Below are positions 1-10,796 of a DNA stretch of 64,000 nucleotides, piece by piece. Each line of letters begins with the position of its first letter. Within the stretch, counting starts at the first letter, position 1. Below the pieces are notes generated by a model. The model did not search any database, was not told the origin of the DNA, and saw only the letters and a list, made by a program, of their open reading frames with translations. The position numbers and the translations under genes are program-made. The stretch comes from Phycomyces nitens (lineage: Eukaryota; Mucoromycota; Mucoromycetes; Mucorales; Phycomycetaceae). The stretch lies in the NCBI GenBank assembly GCA_022702545.1, contig JAHRBC010000002.1:6386001-6450000 (forward strand), in the 5' to 3' direction.

Positions 1-645
1 AAACTCAAAAAAAAAGATGGCCATTTTTAAGAGTCCGTCAGTTTGATCAATATATCAACCTATTCAACTTCTTTAATTGTACTTCTTGGACCAAACGCTG
101 TCTTTTTTTTTCAATATAATCGCAAAAATTATTGTATTTCATGAAATTGATTACACAAATTAATTTTATAGTTTGCTACTACTCTACATCCTACATTGAT
201 AGATAGTCAATTATATTATCTTTTGATATAATTCTATGGAGACTATATCTAATACACTATTTCATTCGGATTTGTATAGCTGGTTATATAAACACTATTT
301 CAATTATTAAAACAATTTCATATTTTGTTATTCAAGAATATATAGTCTGAATACAAGTATAATAAGAGTGTATTAATATACATATATAATCCTTTATACT
401 TAAAGATGATCAGTTCAGTATTAAATAGACACCTTGGCTATATGGTTAAAGCGATGGTTTATTTATTGAATATTAAAAAGACTTTAATATTTTATTAAAT
501 TATATTGGTAATTATTTAAATATATTTTATGATATTTTAGTAGTTAAAGAAGTATATGGTCTGTGCACTGACAGCTTATAAATTATTCTTTTGAAAAAGC
601 ATTCAAACTCTTTTCTTGGTAAAAAAAATTCAGGAACAAAGTTTT

Positions 646-979
646 TCGTACATTTGTGGTACAAGTCTTTTTCAGAGTACAAATTTATTTATAATTCACT
701 CGAATTTAGTAATATCCTCATCCTCTTTTTGCTCTTCCTCCTCTTTCTATTTCCATAAAGCCCAATAAAAGTACTCGGATTATTTCCTTTTATACTTTAA
801 GATTTCAAGCCTTGTTTTACGTCACTCGCTCACGTATGATGCTTTTGTTCTAGATATCTGTGAGGATATTCAATAAGCCTCTTGTAATATAAAACCAACT
901 TATTGTCATTAGCAAAGACTTGTTCAGACATACATTTGTTAACAATTACCATTAAATATAAAAACAGTTGCTTTATTGG

Positions 980-1014
<35 letters not shown>

Positions 1015-1210
1015 ATGACTTGAAAAATATATGTAGTGACGTAAACAAGGCTTGGAACTTTAAAGCATAAAAGGGTATAAGCTCATTATTCTTTATTGAA
1101 TTTTCATAAAAAGAGAAAGAGGAGGAAAAGGAGAATAAGGATATTATTGAATTCAAGTGAATTATAAATATACTCATACTCTGTATAAGACTTGTATGGT
1201 GAGTTCGTAC
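646..1210. repeat. Foldback element upstream of a ZNF-C-type gene
   Basis: Imperfect inverted repeat: the left arm 646-825 pairs with the reverse complement of 1036-1210. Both arms contain AAGCCTTGTTT(T)ACGTCAC at the inner edge, a TCCTCCTCTTTCT tract, an (A)ATAAAG-type tract and CGTAC at the outer edge. The 210-bp spacer contains a (TA)n run. It could be a MITE-like or foldback element, or two divergent copies of an untranslated region or promoter. Confidence 0.75.
979..1012. repeat. (TA)n microsatellite
   Basis: About 16 TA units in the spacer of the foldback element. The homologous tract at 24959-24980 has about 11 units, the largest length difference in this part of the duplication. Confidence 0.95.
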
Positions 1211-1252
1211 ATGGATATCAACGTTGACATATTGTTCAAAAGCCCAAGACAT

Positions 1253-2590
1253 TTGCCAATATAAAGTTATAAGAAAACAAGGCCTTGCGCTGGGTATCTA
1301 TAGTATTTTTTTAACCCATTTAATGTCTTTATTTTGTATGGAGTAACTTTAATAAAAAGACTTTGTGGTTCAAAGATATGCCACCAAGAGAAAATTACAT
1401 GACAAGGATCCTAATTTTTCGTGGAATTGAAACAGACTAAAGGGCTATTGTCGGCAATTAAATCCTAAATGAATAAAAACGCAAGTCACGTCTGTGACTT
1501 TGTATTTCTGTACCTGACCAACTTGCATTAATCCACCAATAAAGATAAAAGATGCTGTGTGGATTATTTCTTAGGTTTATAGCTGTATTTTCTGACTAAA
1601 AAAAATAATATTTTATGAAGATTTTGAGAGCTCTATCTAAAGTTCTGCTGTGAATGGAATTGGATCAAGAGATATTATAGTGTAACAAAAATGTCAAGCT
1701 TGCCTTCAATGTAACTATATAAGTCTCTGGATGCTAATATCTATACTTTCCTCGAGCATCCCAACAACATTATTTAGATAATAGAATATTAATATAAAGC
1801 TCACAAAGTTGAAAAGAAGGTTATCTCAGGAAAATATACTTTCCGTCGCCATGATGATGGTGGCAAAGAGTAATTTTATGCTTCTTTTTACATTTATCTT
1901 TAATTCTTGTTATATATTTATCATTGAATTTTAATTCTTATTTTTTTATAAATTTTTTTATTCAAATGTGTACTTATTGCACATTAGATTATGGAATCAT
2001 AAAGACCTGATTACTACTTGACATTAGGAATTATATTTTCCAATGGTATCAGTAAATCGATACAGCAGAGAAAGTCCCACGATTACGCATTACTCATATA
2101 TCTTTGCTGTCAATACTTTTTTTACACATCACAACCAACATCATCAGAATCACTTTTTGGACCGACCTTTTCTTTGTTTGGGAGCAGACGCTGTTAAATA
2201 AATAGTATTACAAAACTCGGGAATCTATCAAATATGGCTGCTAGCATAATAATATGCTTAGAATAAGTAAAGACTCTAAACTAAATCACTTCATATTGTA
2301 CCAATCTTGCCAACAAGAGTTTAATATCGCTCAAACAAACTGCAATCAGTCAGCCCTTTACTCTTCGCATCAACATGCCAGAAATTTTACCGCTGTAAAA
2401 ACGGTGTCAAACATAGATCGTTACTCGGATCTCTTTCTTGCTTTGGTCTCTGTCTATCAAGATTAAATAAAGAACTCCTATATTATGTGTTGACTAGTAT
2501 TCTTATTGATTTATATAGTCCTTGAATTTACACTGTGTCGATTCAACGGTATACCATTTTGCAGTAAGTCGGCAATACCGTTATTTTATA
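1253..2590. other. No gene recognised (also at 25221-26556)
   Basis: AT-rich DNA between the foldback element and the unidentified ORF cluster. A 70-codon ORF at 2254-2466 is kept in both direct copies but has no recognisable similarity and no sign of coding constraint. I see no RNA gene or transposon end here. Confidence 0.5.
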
Positions 2591-2591
2591 T

Positions 2592-3658
2592 GTGGAGTTT
2601 TATCAAAAGAAATTGAAACAAAATCCAAAGTCGATAGTTAAAGCTAGATGCACTATTGCGTCCCATAAAATACAACAACAACGTGGTATTGCCACCATTC
2701 CCATAAAAAACAAAGAAAAGATACCTTTCACTTGTAATGCAACTTCATTCTTACATGTCACCAAGCGACCCAAGATTACGAACGAAAACACCCCAATCTT
2801 GTCCGCCATATCAACAGTAATTAGTCCACACAACGCGCATTTGACTCCTGGACATAAACAACTTTCAAACCAATAGTTGATTGTTGAAACCAACGTGTCA
2901 TTGAAAAAACATTATGGTAGCATATATTATATGCTAAAACAAGCATTAGAAATGAAATTGGTGAACTTACCCCATTTTCTCTGGAGTTTTGTCCAGCCAG
3001 ATAATATTGCAACTGACGATGAGGTTCTTCTGAATATTATCCAATATGTGTGAGCGGATTATTGTAAAAGTGTCATTGAAATGCTTTTTTACCAACCGAA
3101 ATATGAACGTTTGTTTTGGATAGACGGTGTTACTCCCATTTTCCAAACATTTGGTGACCAGAGCCAGTTTCTTGGATTCCAATGGTGCGAGGTTCCTACC
3201 AAAGAGCATGTCGGATTGGCCATTGACCCAGATACAAGGGTGCAAACTACACCGATCAAATACTATGTAGGTGTTGGGTACAATATTAATGGCCACAGTC
3301 GTCTGTTAATGGAAGGATAAAGCAGTAGCACCTTAAAAGAAGACTTGGATCACACCCAAGATGATAGAACTACTTACTCCATTCTTACGACACCATACCA
3401 CTTCAACGTCTTCGAGTCTTTGTTCTGTTGTGTCATATTCCCTGCAGTGTGTATGTAACTACCATTAATCTTTCTACAACAGTATTGGACCCTGATAATA
3501 TTGGTAGTTATATTAAAACGGAAATGCGATCTGTGGATATTTCTCTTACATTTAACAATTGTCATTTATGGATGCAAGACTTTGAACTCGTCGCCTATCT
3601 TTTCGCTTCTCTTCAGGAGCAACAAGTTATCCTAAAAAACAAAACAAAAAAGACATGA
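2592..3658 (+). pseudogene. Unidentified ORF cluster, possibly a decayed gene (copy 1)
   Basis: Three plus-strand ORFs follow each other: 2592-2876 (94 codons, basic), 3081-3320 (79 codons, with WIDGVTPIFQTFGDQSQ) and 3428-3658 (76 codons, with STTVLDPDNIGSY). The middle one has protein-like composition. Overlapping minus-strand ORFs of 96 and 109 codons exist (2603-2893, 2967-3296), and the last of these ends at a GTAAGT donor-like site, so the true coding strand is not certain. I do not recognise the family. The cluster is more GC-rich than its surroundings and is kept in all three copies of the block, which fits either a decayed multi-exon gene or an old transposon fragment. Confidence 0.3.
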
Positions 3659-4451
3659 AGGAAATCTCGGGTGTCATTGAGATATAGAAAAGACAGAAAT
3701 AGAGGATTGTATATTCCTTGTGAGATAATTAAGGCCATGTAACCTCGATCTGTTTGACGTTATTTATTCAATAAAAGATACAAGTTATGACGGTAGTGTC
3801 TGATTAGCTAAATCTTTCCACCCTGTCATTTCGGCAAAAAATAAAATACAATGTAAAGTTGGCAAAGCTTATTTCCAACAATCTGCAAATCATTATTTAC
3901 GTTGAGCGAAACTTTTACACAGTAGATGCGCAAAAAGTTTCCGAAAAAAAAGTGTACTCTTGCTATACATGTATATATCCAATACTTTATTTAATAGTAA
4001 AATATCAAATTAGTTTTATAATTGAAATAGTCTCTATATAAACAGCTATGAAAAAGTTGAATAAAATGATGTATTGGACAATATCCCCCAAAGAATTATA
4101 TAAATAGATCATATAATTGGCTATTTTAAAGTGTAGACTGTAGAGTGACAATAAATTATAGCATCAGGTTACCCAATCACTTTATAAAATCATAATAATC
4201 TTTGCGATTATATTTAAAGGGCAAATGCTGCGTTTTGTCCAAGAAGTATAATTAGGGGCATTAAATAGGTTGATCATTATGGAAATGTCGGGTATTTAAA
4301 AATGCCGTCTTTTTTTTTTTGACCAATCATACATCAGTCAACATAAAATAGTTTGTTATAATCTGGAATCCTGGTGTAACAAGATGGGAAGAAGTGTAGA
4401 TACCTGATGGTCCATTGGGTTTAGGAGAAAGAGGACTACCAATGGGCCAAG

Positions 4452-4458
4452 TATAAAA
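4452..4458 (+). promoter_or_regulatory. TATA box of ZNF-A (copy 1)
   Basis: TATAAAA inside ACCAATGGGCCAAGTATAAA, 95 bp before the start codon. The pattern TACC-N8-AAGTATAAAA is shared with the ZNF-B and ZNF-C genes. Confidence 0.75.
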
Positions 4459-4546
4459 CGGCAACAAAATATGATCATTATACAAATCATTCTATTCTCT
4501 TTAGCTCATAAACTCTACTATTCATAACCACTTTGCCTCTTTTCCA

Positions 4547-5416
4547 ATGTCGTTTAACTCATTTGACGTCTCTTCTCTTACTCCCTGTAACGATGTACAG
4601 GATCTTTTGGTATGTATTCAAATCAAGATCTATGGATTTGTAAAAGTGGAAGAATACTATAGAAATATATACATTTCACTTGAATTGCTGCCCTTATTAA
4701 CATTTCTCTACTCAGTATGATGGACGGGCAATGGCAGGTAATTCACACACAAAAATCATTTTGTTTTGAGACAGCTCACAAACTCTTTGTCTAGATTTTG
4801 ACCTATTTCGTATTCAAAGAGGTCCAAGTGTTCCCAGTCAGCATGATACAATAATGTATTATCTTAGTGATGAAGAGTTAAACTATCATTTATCAGGTAT
4901 TAGTTTCTGTAATAAGCTAATATACAATATTTCTTAATGTTTGCCTTGTATTGTACTAAAACATATACTTCTAGTCATCTCTTTGTTTCCAGATTCCCCA
5001 TATCCACATCCTCTTGATTACAGCTCCCCATCATATTCTCAAGATCATTATGAAGAAGGTAAATATTATATTTACAATACATATCCGACTGCTAGCCATC
5101 TAACGATTCAATTGCTTATAAAGGTGCAAGGTCAGAAACCCTTCCAGAACAAGTGAAGTCTGGCCCTACTGAGCTTATCATTAAGCACTACAATCCAAAT
5201 GGACCGCCGGTTGTTCTGAATGAAGATTCGGAACCTATGCACCCTATGGAACACACATGTTTGGTGTGCTCTCAAAGGTTCAGTTCAAGATATAACTATA
5301 ATCGACACATGGAAAGACACTCTAATAATCGAGTAAAGTTTCCCTGCCATCTATGCCGCAAAAAGCTTACCACCAAATTTAGTCTAAACAGACATATTAG
5401 CAACACCCATCAATAG
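4547..5416 (+). CDS. ZNF-A: small two-finger C2H2 protein, copy 1
   Basis: Five exons give a 181-residue protein: 4547-4609, 4716-4737, 4795-4896, 4993-5058 and 5124-5416, all with GT-AG introns and consistent phases. The N-terminal ~110 residues are acidic/Ser/Tyr/Pro-rich and probably disordered. A conserved linker IIKHYNPNG follows, and then two C2H2 fingers: CLVC-X12-H-X3-H (RFSSRYNYNRH) and CHLC-X12-H-X4-H. Two adjacent C2H2 fingers suggest a nuclear DNA-binding protein, but targets are unknown. The start is supported by the TATA box 95 bp upstream and by the same exon-1 motif (FDVSxL) in the paralogues. It is convergent with ZNF-B. No frameshift or stop is present. Confidence 0.85.
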
Positions 5417-5881
5417 CCTCCCTTTTTGCGTTTTTAAGGCTTTTGATATATTGTGTACTGTTTCTTTACTAGCTTTATAGTTACTCGTCTTTTTTGGAAT
5501 TTTTAAATAAATAAATACATAAAATCCTTTTATGCTCTGAAAATTATCATGATAATTAAAAGTACAAAAGATACAAATGAATATGTATTTCACACTGATT
5601 ATGTAAAATATTCAATATTTTATCTCTAAATAATGTTAACGTTGACCATCTTTAAAACAAACTTTAGTTTTCTTTCTAAAAAAAAAACAGTAATATGTTT
5701 AACAGTAATATTTGAGATCAAATAATCGATACTTTACACTCTCAGAAAACAAATCATCGTCTCGTTTTTTTTTCAATATATATTTCTGAAAACATATTAT
5801 ATATATCAACCTCTTCATCCTATATCTTCAACTAATAACATATATTTTATAATAAATAAAGTAAAAAATAAAAATCTATTA

Positions 5882-6055
5882 ATGTTTGGTGCGGTCATTA
5901 CAGGATTTGATTATAGACTTATTTCTGTCAAGCATACTTTCACAAACAGTACGCAATACTCTGGGGTTGAGTTACTTCAAATCCTAAACGATTCAATTTT
6001 TAGATGTATTTGTATGGCTAATAACCTCCTTTCTCTCTTGAACTTTGGCCTTTGA
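5882..6055 (+). CDS. Unidentified 57-codon ORF between ZNF-A and ZNF-B
   Basis: A short ORF (starts MFGAVITGFDYRLIS) in the 1.16-kb gap between the two convergent zinc-finger genes. The stretch is less AT-rich than its flanks and is unchanged in the copies at 18613-18786 (minus) and 29843-30016 (plus). No family is recognised. It could be a decayed exon or part of a 3' untranslated region. Confidence 0.2.
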   Translation: MFGAVITGFDYRLISVKHTFTNSTQYSGVELLQILNDSIFRCICMANNLLSLLNFGL

Positions 6056-6576
6056 AAGGTGTCGAGCATCTTTGATTGACTAGATATTAGGAATCTGGGA
6101 TTGCTAGTAGTAAAATCGCGGAATCACCCACCAAATATTCTGTGTTGTTGTATGTGAGTCAGTATGTTGGCTGGATCTATCTTATATTTAAATAGGGTAT
6201 TATATTTTTCATTTAATTGTATATCCCATATTAAAGCCCATTATCAATCAATCTGTATGAACATCTTTGACAACGGTCCTTTCAATAAATGTCAAGGGAC
6301 CAAGACTGCCAGTCTATAAATTTCTATTACTATCCAACAACCCTTTCTATAATTTTTAGTTGTAAGAATATACAAAATGTTTGACTCGACTCAATATATA
6401 TTTAAATGCACAAGTTATTTTTTAATTACACTGGAAATATTCAGAATATACAATTGTTTTTTATTTATTCGTTTAAAGGTGAAGATAATGAAGGGCTATT
6501 CATATAAAAGTGGCAATAAAAGAATGTAATTGATGATAACTTGAAGGTATGATACATGGGCATGATTGAAAATAGA

Positions 6577-7411
6577 CTATTTATGCGATTTAATATGTCT
6601 ATTTAGATTGTCTTTTCTGGTAAAGTATTTGTGGCATATATGGCAGTCATATCTTGGCCGGTCGACAGAATGTGTCTCCATGTGTCTTTGATAGTTAAAT
6701 TTGGTATCAAACTCTTCAGAACATTTTGAGCACATGTGCTTCTTTGATTGATCTAGATCAGAACCATCTCTCATCACAGTTGGCCGTCCATTTGGGTTGT
6801 AGTGCTTAATAACAAGCGTGGGTTGATGTTGGACTTGTGCTGGAGGTGTTTGTGGATGTACATCTTTATAAGAAATTCAATCATTAGATGCCTAGCAACC
6901 AACACATAATACAAACATAATATTTACCATATTCAGAGTAACCTTGAGAAGATCCTGGGGAACTATGATCCAGAGAGGGAAGATTTGGAGAATGAGGCAA
7001 AGTGCACACTAGAGAAATATTTGTTAGTGTAACCTGAATATTGGCTAGGATTTACGAGTCGCTTTGAGTGTTTTATGGGGAATTGTACCTGCTAAAACGT
7101 TATTCAACTGGTCATCAGTAAGAGGGTATTCTGTGGGGGTTCCATAGCTGGGATCACTTAGATATCTGAATGCCTTTTCCTGAAGGAGATCTAGAAAGAT
7201 AGTTAGGATACTTGGTCGAATAATTTGCGAGTATATAAATTACCATCTAAAGCCTAATAACAAGTTTGACCAAAACGATGACGAAACGTCCAAGGGGTTA
7301 GCTATATGTATTTGTTTCACATATAATCCAGATACTTGGGTCAACACTTGCCAATTTATCTGTATCACGCTGTGGATCAAGCAGAGAAACGTCAAACAAA
7401 TCAATATCCAT
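6577..7411 (-). CDS. ZNF-B: small two-finger C2H2 protein, copy 1
   Basis: Exons on the minus strand: 7411-7352, 7253-7244 (a 10-nt micro-exon), 7190-7089, 7008-6928 and 6863-6577, giving about 179 residues. Exon 1 encodes MDIDLFDVSLLDPQRDTDKL, which matches the FDVSxL start of ZNF-A. Exon 5 carries the linker LVIKHYNPNG and two fingers: CSKC-X12-H-X3-H (EFDTKFNYQRH) and CHIC-X12-H-X3-H (YFTRKDNLNRH). With this model the first intron has a GC donor (TTG|GCAAGT). The alternative is a GT donor 4 nt downstream that joins directly to exon 3 in frame. A TATA box lies at 7499-7505. It is probably a nuclear DNA-binding protein of the same family as ZNF-A and ZNF-C. Confidence 0.82.
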
Positions 7412-7498
7412 TGTAAGAGAAGGAGGAAAGTGGTGGGAAGTAAAAGGTAGAGGAATTGAGAAGAAAGAATGATGGAAAAATTGGTCTCAGCCTCTTGA

Positions 7499-7505
7499 TT
7501 TTATA
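7499..7505 (-). promoter_or_regulatory. TATA box of ZNF-B (copy 1)
   Basis: On the minus strand TACCATGGACCTAAGTATAA leads into the TATA box, 88 bp before the start codon, in the same TACC-N8-AAGTATAAAA arrangement as ZNF-A. Confidence 0.75.
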
Positions 7506-8259
7506 CTTAGGTCCATGGTATACCTTGAGAAACGTAGAAGACCAGTATTCAAAGAGGTATGCCAGGCCAAAGGGTTATGTCTTCCTACTGGTTCTTTGTG
7601 TACCCTGTCACATTGCTGATTGGCTTAAAAAACAAACTAAAAAAAAGACGGCCATTTTTAAGAGTCCGTCAGTTTGATCAATCCATCAACCTATTCAACT
7701 TCTTTAATTGTACTTCTTGGATCAAACGGTGTCTGCTGTTTTCAATATAATCGCAGAAATTATTATATTTTATGAAATTGATCAAACAACTTAATGTTGT
7801 GATATATTGCTACTCTTCAGTCTACATTGTAAAATAGGCAATTATATTGTTTATTCATATAATTCTTTGGAGACTTTATACTAGTTCATTCAACATTTTT
7901 ATAGCTGTTTATACAAAGATTATGTCAATTAAAAAACTCATTGCATAGTTTATTATTCAATAATATATGATCTGTATACAATTATAACAAGAGTGCTATA
8001 CTTTTAAAATGATCAATTCAGTATCGAGTAGACATCTTGGCTATATGGTTAAAGAAATGGTTTATTTATTGAATATTAAAAAGACCTGGGGATTCTATTA
8101 AGCTATATTGATAATTACTCAAAATTATTTTATAATGTTGTAGTGGTTAAAGAAGTATATGGTCTGTGCACAACCAGTTTATAAAGTATTTTAAAAAAGG
8201 TATTCAAACCCTTTTTTTCTTGTTAAGAATTCAAAGCACAAAGTTTTTGGTAGATCTGA

Positions 8260-8763
8260 GGCACACGTTTTGTACAGAATATGAATCTATTTAAAACTCT
8301 CTAAAATCCAGTAGTATTTTTCCCTTCCTCCTCTTTCTATTTCAATAAAGCCCAATAAAGAATAATCAGACCATTTCCTTTTATGCTTTAATATTTCAAG
8401 CCTTGTTTTACGTCACTCGCTCACGTATGATGCTTTTGTTCTAGATATCTGTGAGGATATCCAAAAAGCCTCTTATAATATAAGACCAACTTATTGTCAT
8501 CAACAAAGATATTTTTTTATAAATACACTTGATAAAAATCACCATGGAATTATACAACCAGTTGCTTTATTGACTTTTATTTATTCATGGCTTAGAAGAA
8601 TATATTCAGTGACATAAACAAGGCTTGGAACTTTAAAAACATAAAAAAATGTGTGAGCACAATATTCTTTATTAGGGATTTTGTGTAAAGAGGAGAAATG
8701 CATTACTGAATCCATGCGAATTATTACTAAATGAATATCCTGTATAAGATTTGAACTGTGTAT
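8260..8763. repeat. Foldback element upstream of ZNF-B (copy 1)
   Basis: A diverged relative of the element at 646-1210, with left arm 8260-8416 and right arm 8609-8763. The inner edges again read CAAGCCTTGTTTTACGTCAC and GTGACATAAACAAGGCTTGG. The spacer keeps the stretch CTCGCTCACGTATGATGC next to the left arm, as in the other copy. Confidence 0.72.
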
Positions 8764-8900
8764 GGCAGAGGAGGAAAGACATTGCCTAGTAAATAAGACG
8801 TTGTAACGTAGAATTAACGATTACCTTTATATATCAAGGTTACCCCCCTCTCATTCATTACATTTCAACAATATTTCTTTGAACATTATTAGTTGATAAG

Positions 8901-9980
8901 CATTGTCAGAGCTGGAAATAACCCAATAAGAACTATAGGGGACTGTATAACAATTTATTCTGCATCAAGGCATACTGCATTAACTGTTGTATATAGAAAT
9001 CTTAAAGGCAGCTTGTTTGCAAGTGAATACAACTATTAGGTAACATGAAAAGTATATTGTAAGTTTCATACTACACTTTTATTGACCCATCAAAAAGATC
9101 CTTTTTCTGCACGATACAAAAGCTTATTGATTTCTCCAGAGAAAATCTTCTGTTCTAAATAGGAGAGGTATATTGGGGTAAAATTGATGAATATATAAAT
9201 ATCAGAAAATGCCAGAGCTTTTTACGTTACTGGATACAAAAAGTGCATAAGCAAGATAGAAGGAGGGGGGAATGGAGGTACTTGTTGGTGATAGCTGCTT
9301 TGACAGGGATAAAAGGAACCTCGTCAAGAAAAATGTTTTTTCCAGTATTTGTTCCCAACACCAACCAGAACATTGTCCAGAGCGTAATGTACCAGTATTT
9401 TGTAGAAAGGCACAGATGTTGAGGACATACAAGACACAGTGTTTGGATCTATCTTTCAGGACGTATTTGTACTCCAGAAACTAGGAAAAAAAGGTAATAA
9501 ATTCTAGACCCCAGGTTACCTTTAAAAAGTCTGGTAAAACAGAAACATTGTACTCTTGGGCTAGTTGCACACTCACTTCAAGTTTTAAGAACTACCGATT
9601 TGCACAAACCTTAATAATAATAATACTTCAAAGTCCTTAAATCCAAGGCCCATGTAATAATTTAAAGAGCAAGTGTATAATGTAACCAAATATTCTCGAG
9701 TAGAAATCACTGATAGTTGCAAAACCAGAATTGAATCTATAATAATACAGTGTTTTATCCCAAAAAGAGACCGCTATAAAACTAATACAAACGATTAGAA
9801 AAACTTCACTAGACAAAATGTATTATCTCTAGAGATCATTGCAAGATAAAAGTCAAATAGAAACCCAAGTCTCTTTGCTCTCTCTCCCCATTACATCCAG
9901 CACAATTATTCTAAATTTCTATACATCTTTTGGGCTTCAAATTAGTTCAAGAAGCTTAAAAAAAACTACATTTCACAGCA
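8901..9980. other. No gene recognised (also at 32867-33950)
   Basis: About 1.1 kb present only in the two direct copies and not in the inverted arm. Overlapping ORFs of 70-76 codons on both strands (9202-9484) show no recognisable motif. The right edge carries a CTACATTTCACAGCA element that resembles the F-box gene promoter at 33936-33955 and 55671-55688. Confidence 0.6.
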
Positions 9981-10207
9981 AAAAACCATTTCGGCTTAGA
10001 CTAAAGTCTATATCAAGAAAGGCGTTCTATATTCCAATATACTCGGTCTCCTTTTTTTTCTTGTGACTTTATTTTGGTATTGAGATAAAGAGTATAAAGC
10101 ACAGAGAATAAAAACATAGTGAAGAGTAGGTATAAAATAATTAGCATAATTTGCATAAAATTTGCCCACAAATGAACATGATAACTGGTCAAGGATAGAT
10201 ATTTTAC

Positions 10208-10770
10208 TCAATCCATATCTGGCACGGCTGTAAAAATGTTGTCAGTGAGAGTATTTTGGTTTTTTGTCAACTGAACAGTGGCTGCGAGTGTAGTGGTCAT
10301 GTTTCTGCTATTCATAAATTGAAAAGTGGCTTTCTTGGTTGATTCTTTTGTGAAATCAACATTGAAATCACCGGCAATTGTTATGTGCACATAATCATGG
10401 CTAACAATAAGCTCTAGTGCTTCCATTAAAGTACTTGGCTGAAATAGTGTAGATATATATATGCTGCAATATAGACTTTCATTCAAGACAAAGAAAGCTA
10501 CACTAGTTAATCCATTATTTCCATCAAGGAACAGTCTGGAGTTGGCGGTGCGTACGGCAGTTTCACTGCTTGATCCAATTGTTCTAGATAAAAATGAATT
10601 GCGAATATAACAGCAATCACCAGGGACTTGAGAATTGGTTGGGTTACTGTTAATAGAAGATGTCAATGTAAATCCTGGAATATCACATCTTTCACGGTTT
10701 GGTAATGTCCATGTTTCATTGAAAAGGAGAATGTTTGAGGAAAGGTATACTAGGTCGCTGGTTATTTAGC
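10208..10770 (-). pseudogene. Helentron endonuclease domain (degenerate)
   Basis: Reading from about 10770 on the minus strand gives SSNILLFNETWTLPN (the metal-binding Glu of ETW) and later ITIAGDFNVDF (the GDFN motif), followed by LTDNIFT where the family has a DH-type motif. The final catalytic His is therefore missing and the C-terminal part ends at a stop at 10208. The domain belongs to the apurinic-like endonucleases fused to Helentron Rep-helicases. The reading frame differs from that of the helicase, so a frameshift separates them. Confidence 0.78.
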
Positions 10771-10796
10771 TTAAATGTGCCCTCAAGCTCTGTACA

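Larger units (their letters stand above)
2640..8900 (+). repeat. Left arm of ~6.2-kb inverted repeat
   Basis: This stretch is present in reverse complement at 15766-22022; coordinates of matching bases add up to 24666-24668 over most of the length, so there is almost no net indel. The two arms encode identical ZNF-A and identical ZNF-B proteins. The outer end near 2640-2700 fades gradually. The inner end near 8900 is abrupt. The arms are separated by 6.9 kb that contains the rest of direct copy 1 and a Helentron remnant. Confidence 0.93.
1..9986. repeat. ~10-kb segmental duplication, direct copy 1 (cut by window edge)
   Basis: The whole stretch aligns base for base, with few substitutions and small indels, to 23979-33960 in the same orientation (offset 23978 at the left, about 23961-23968 further on). 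It carries a foldback element, an unidentified ORF cluster, the convergent genes ZNF-A and ZNF-B, a second foldback and about 1.1 kb of non-coding DNA. It starts before the window, because base 1 corresponds to the upstream region of ZNF-C in the second copy. Its right end, a CACAGCAAAAAA stretch, coincides with an F-box promoter element and is followed by Helentron DNA instead of an F-box gene. Confidence 0.93.

Noticed and set aside
1013..1252. Minus-strand ORF of 79 codons repeated at 24981-25220
   Set aside because: It lies within one arm of the foldback element, and its conservation is explained by the recent duplication.
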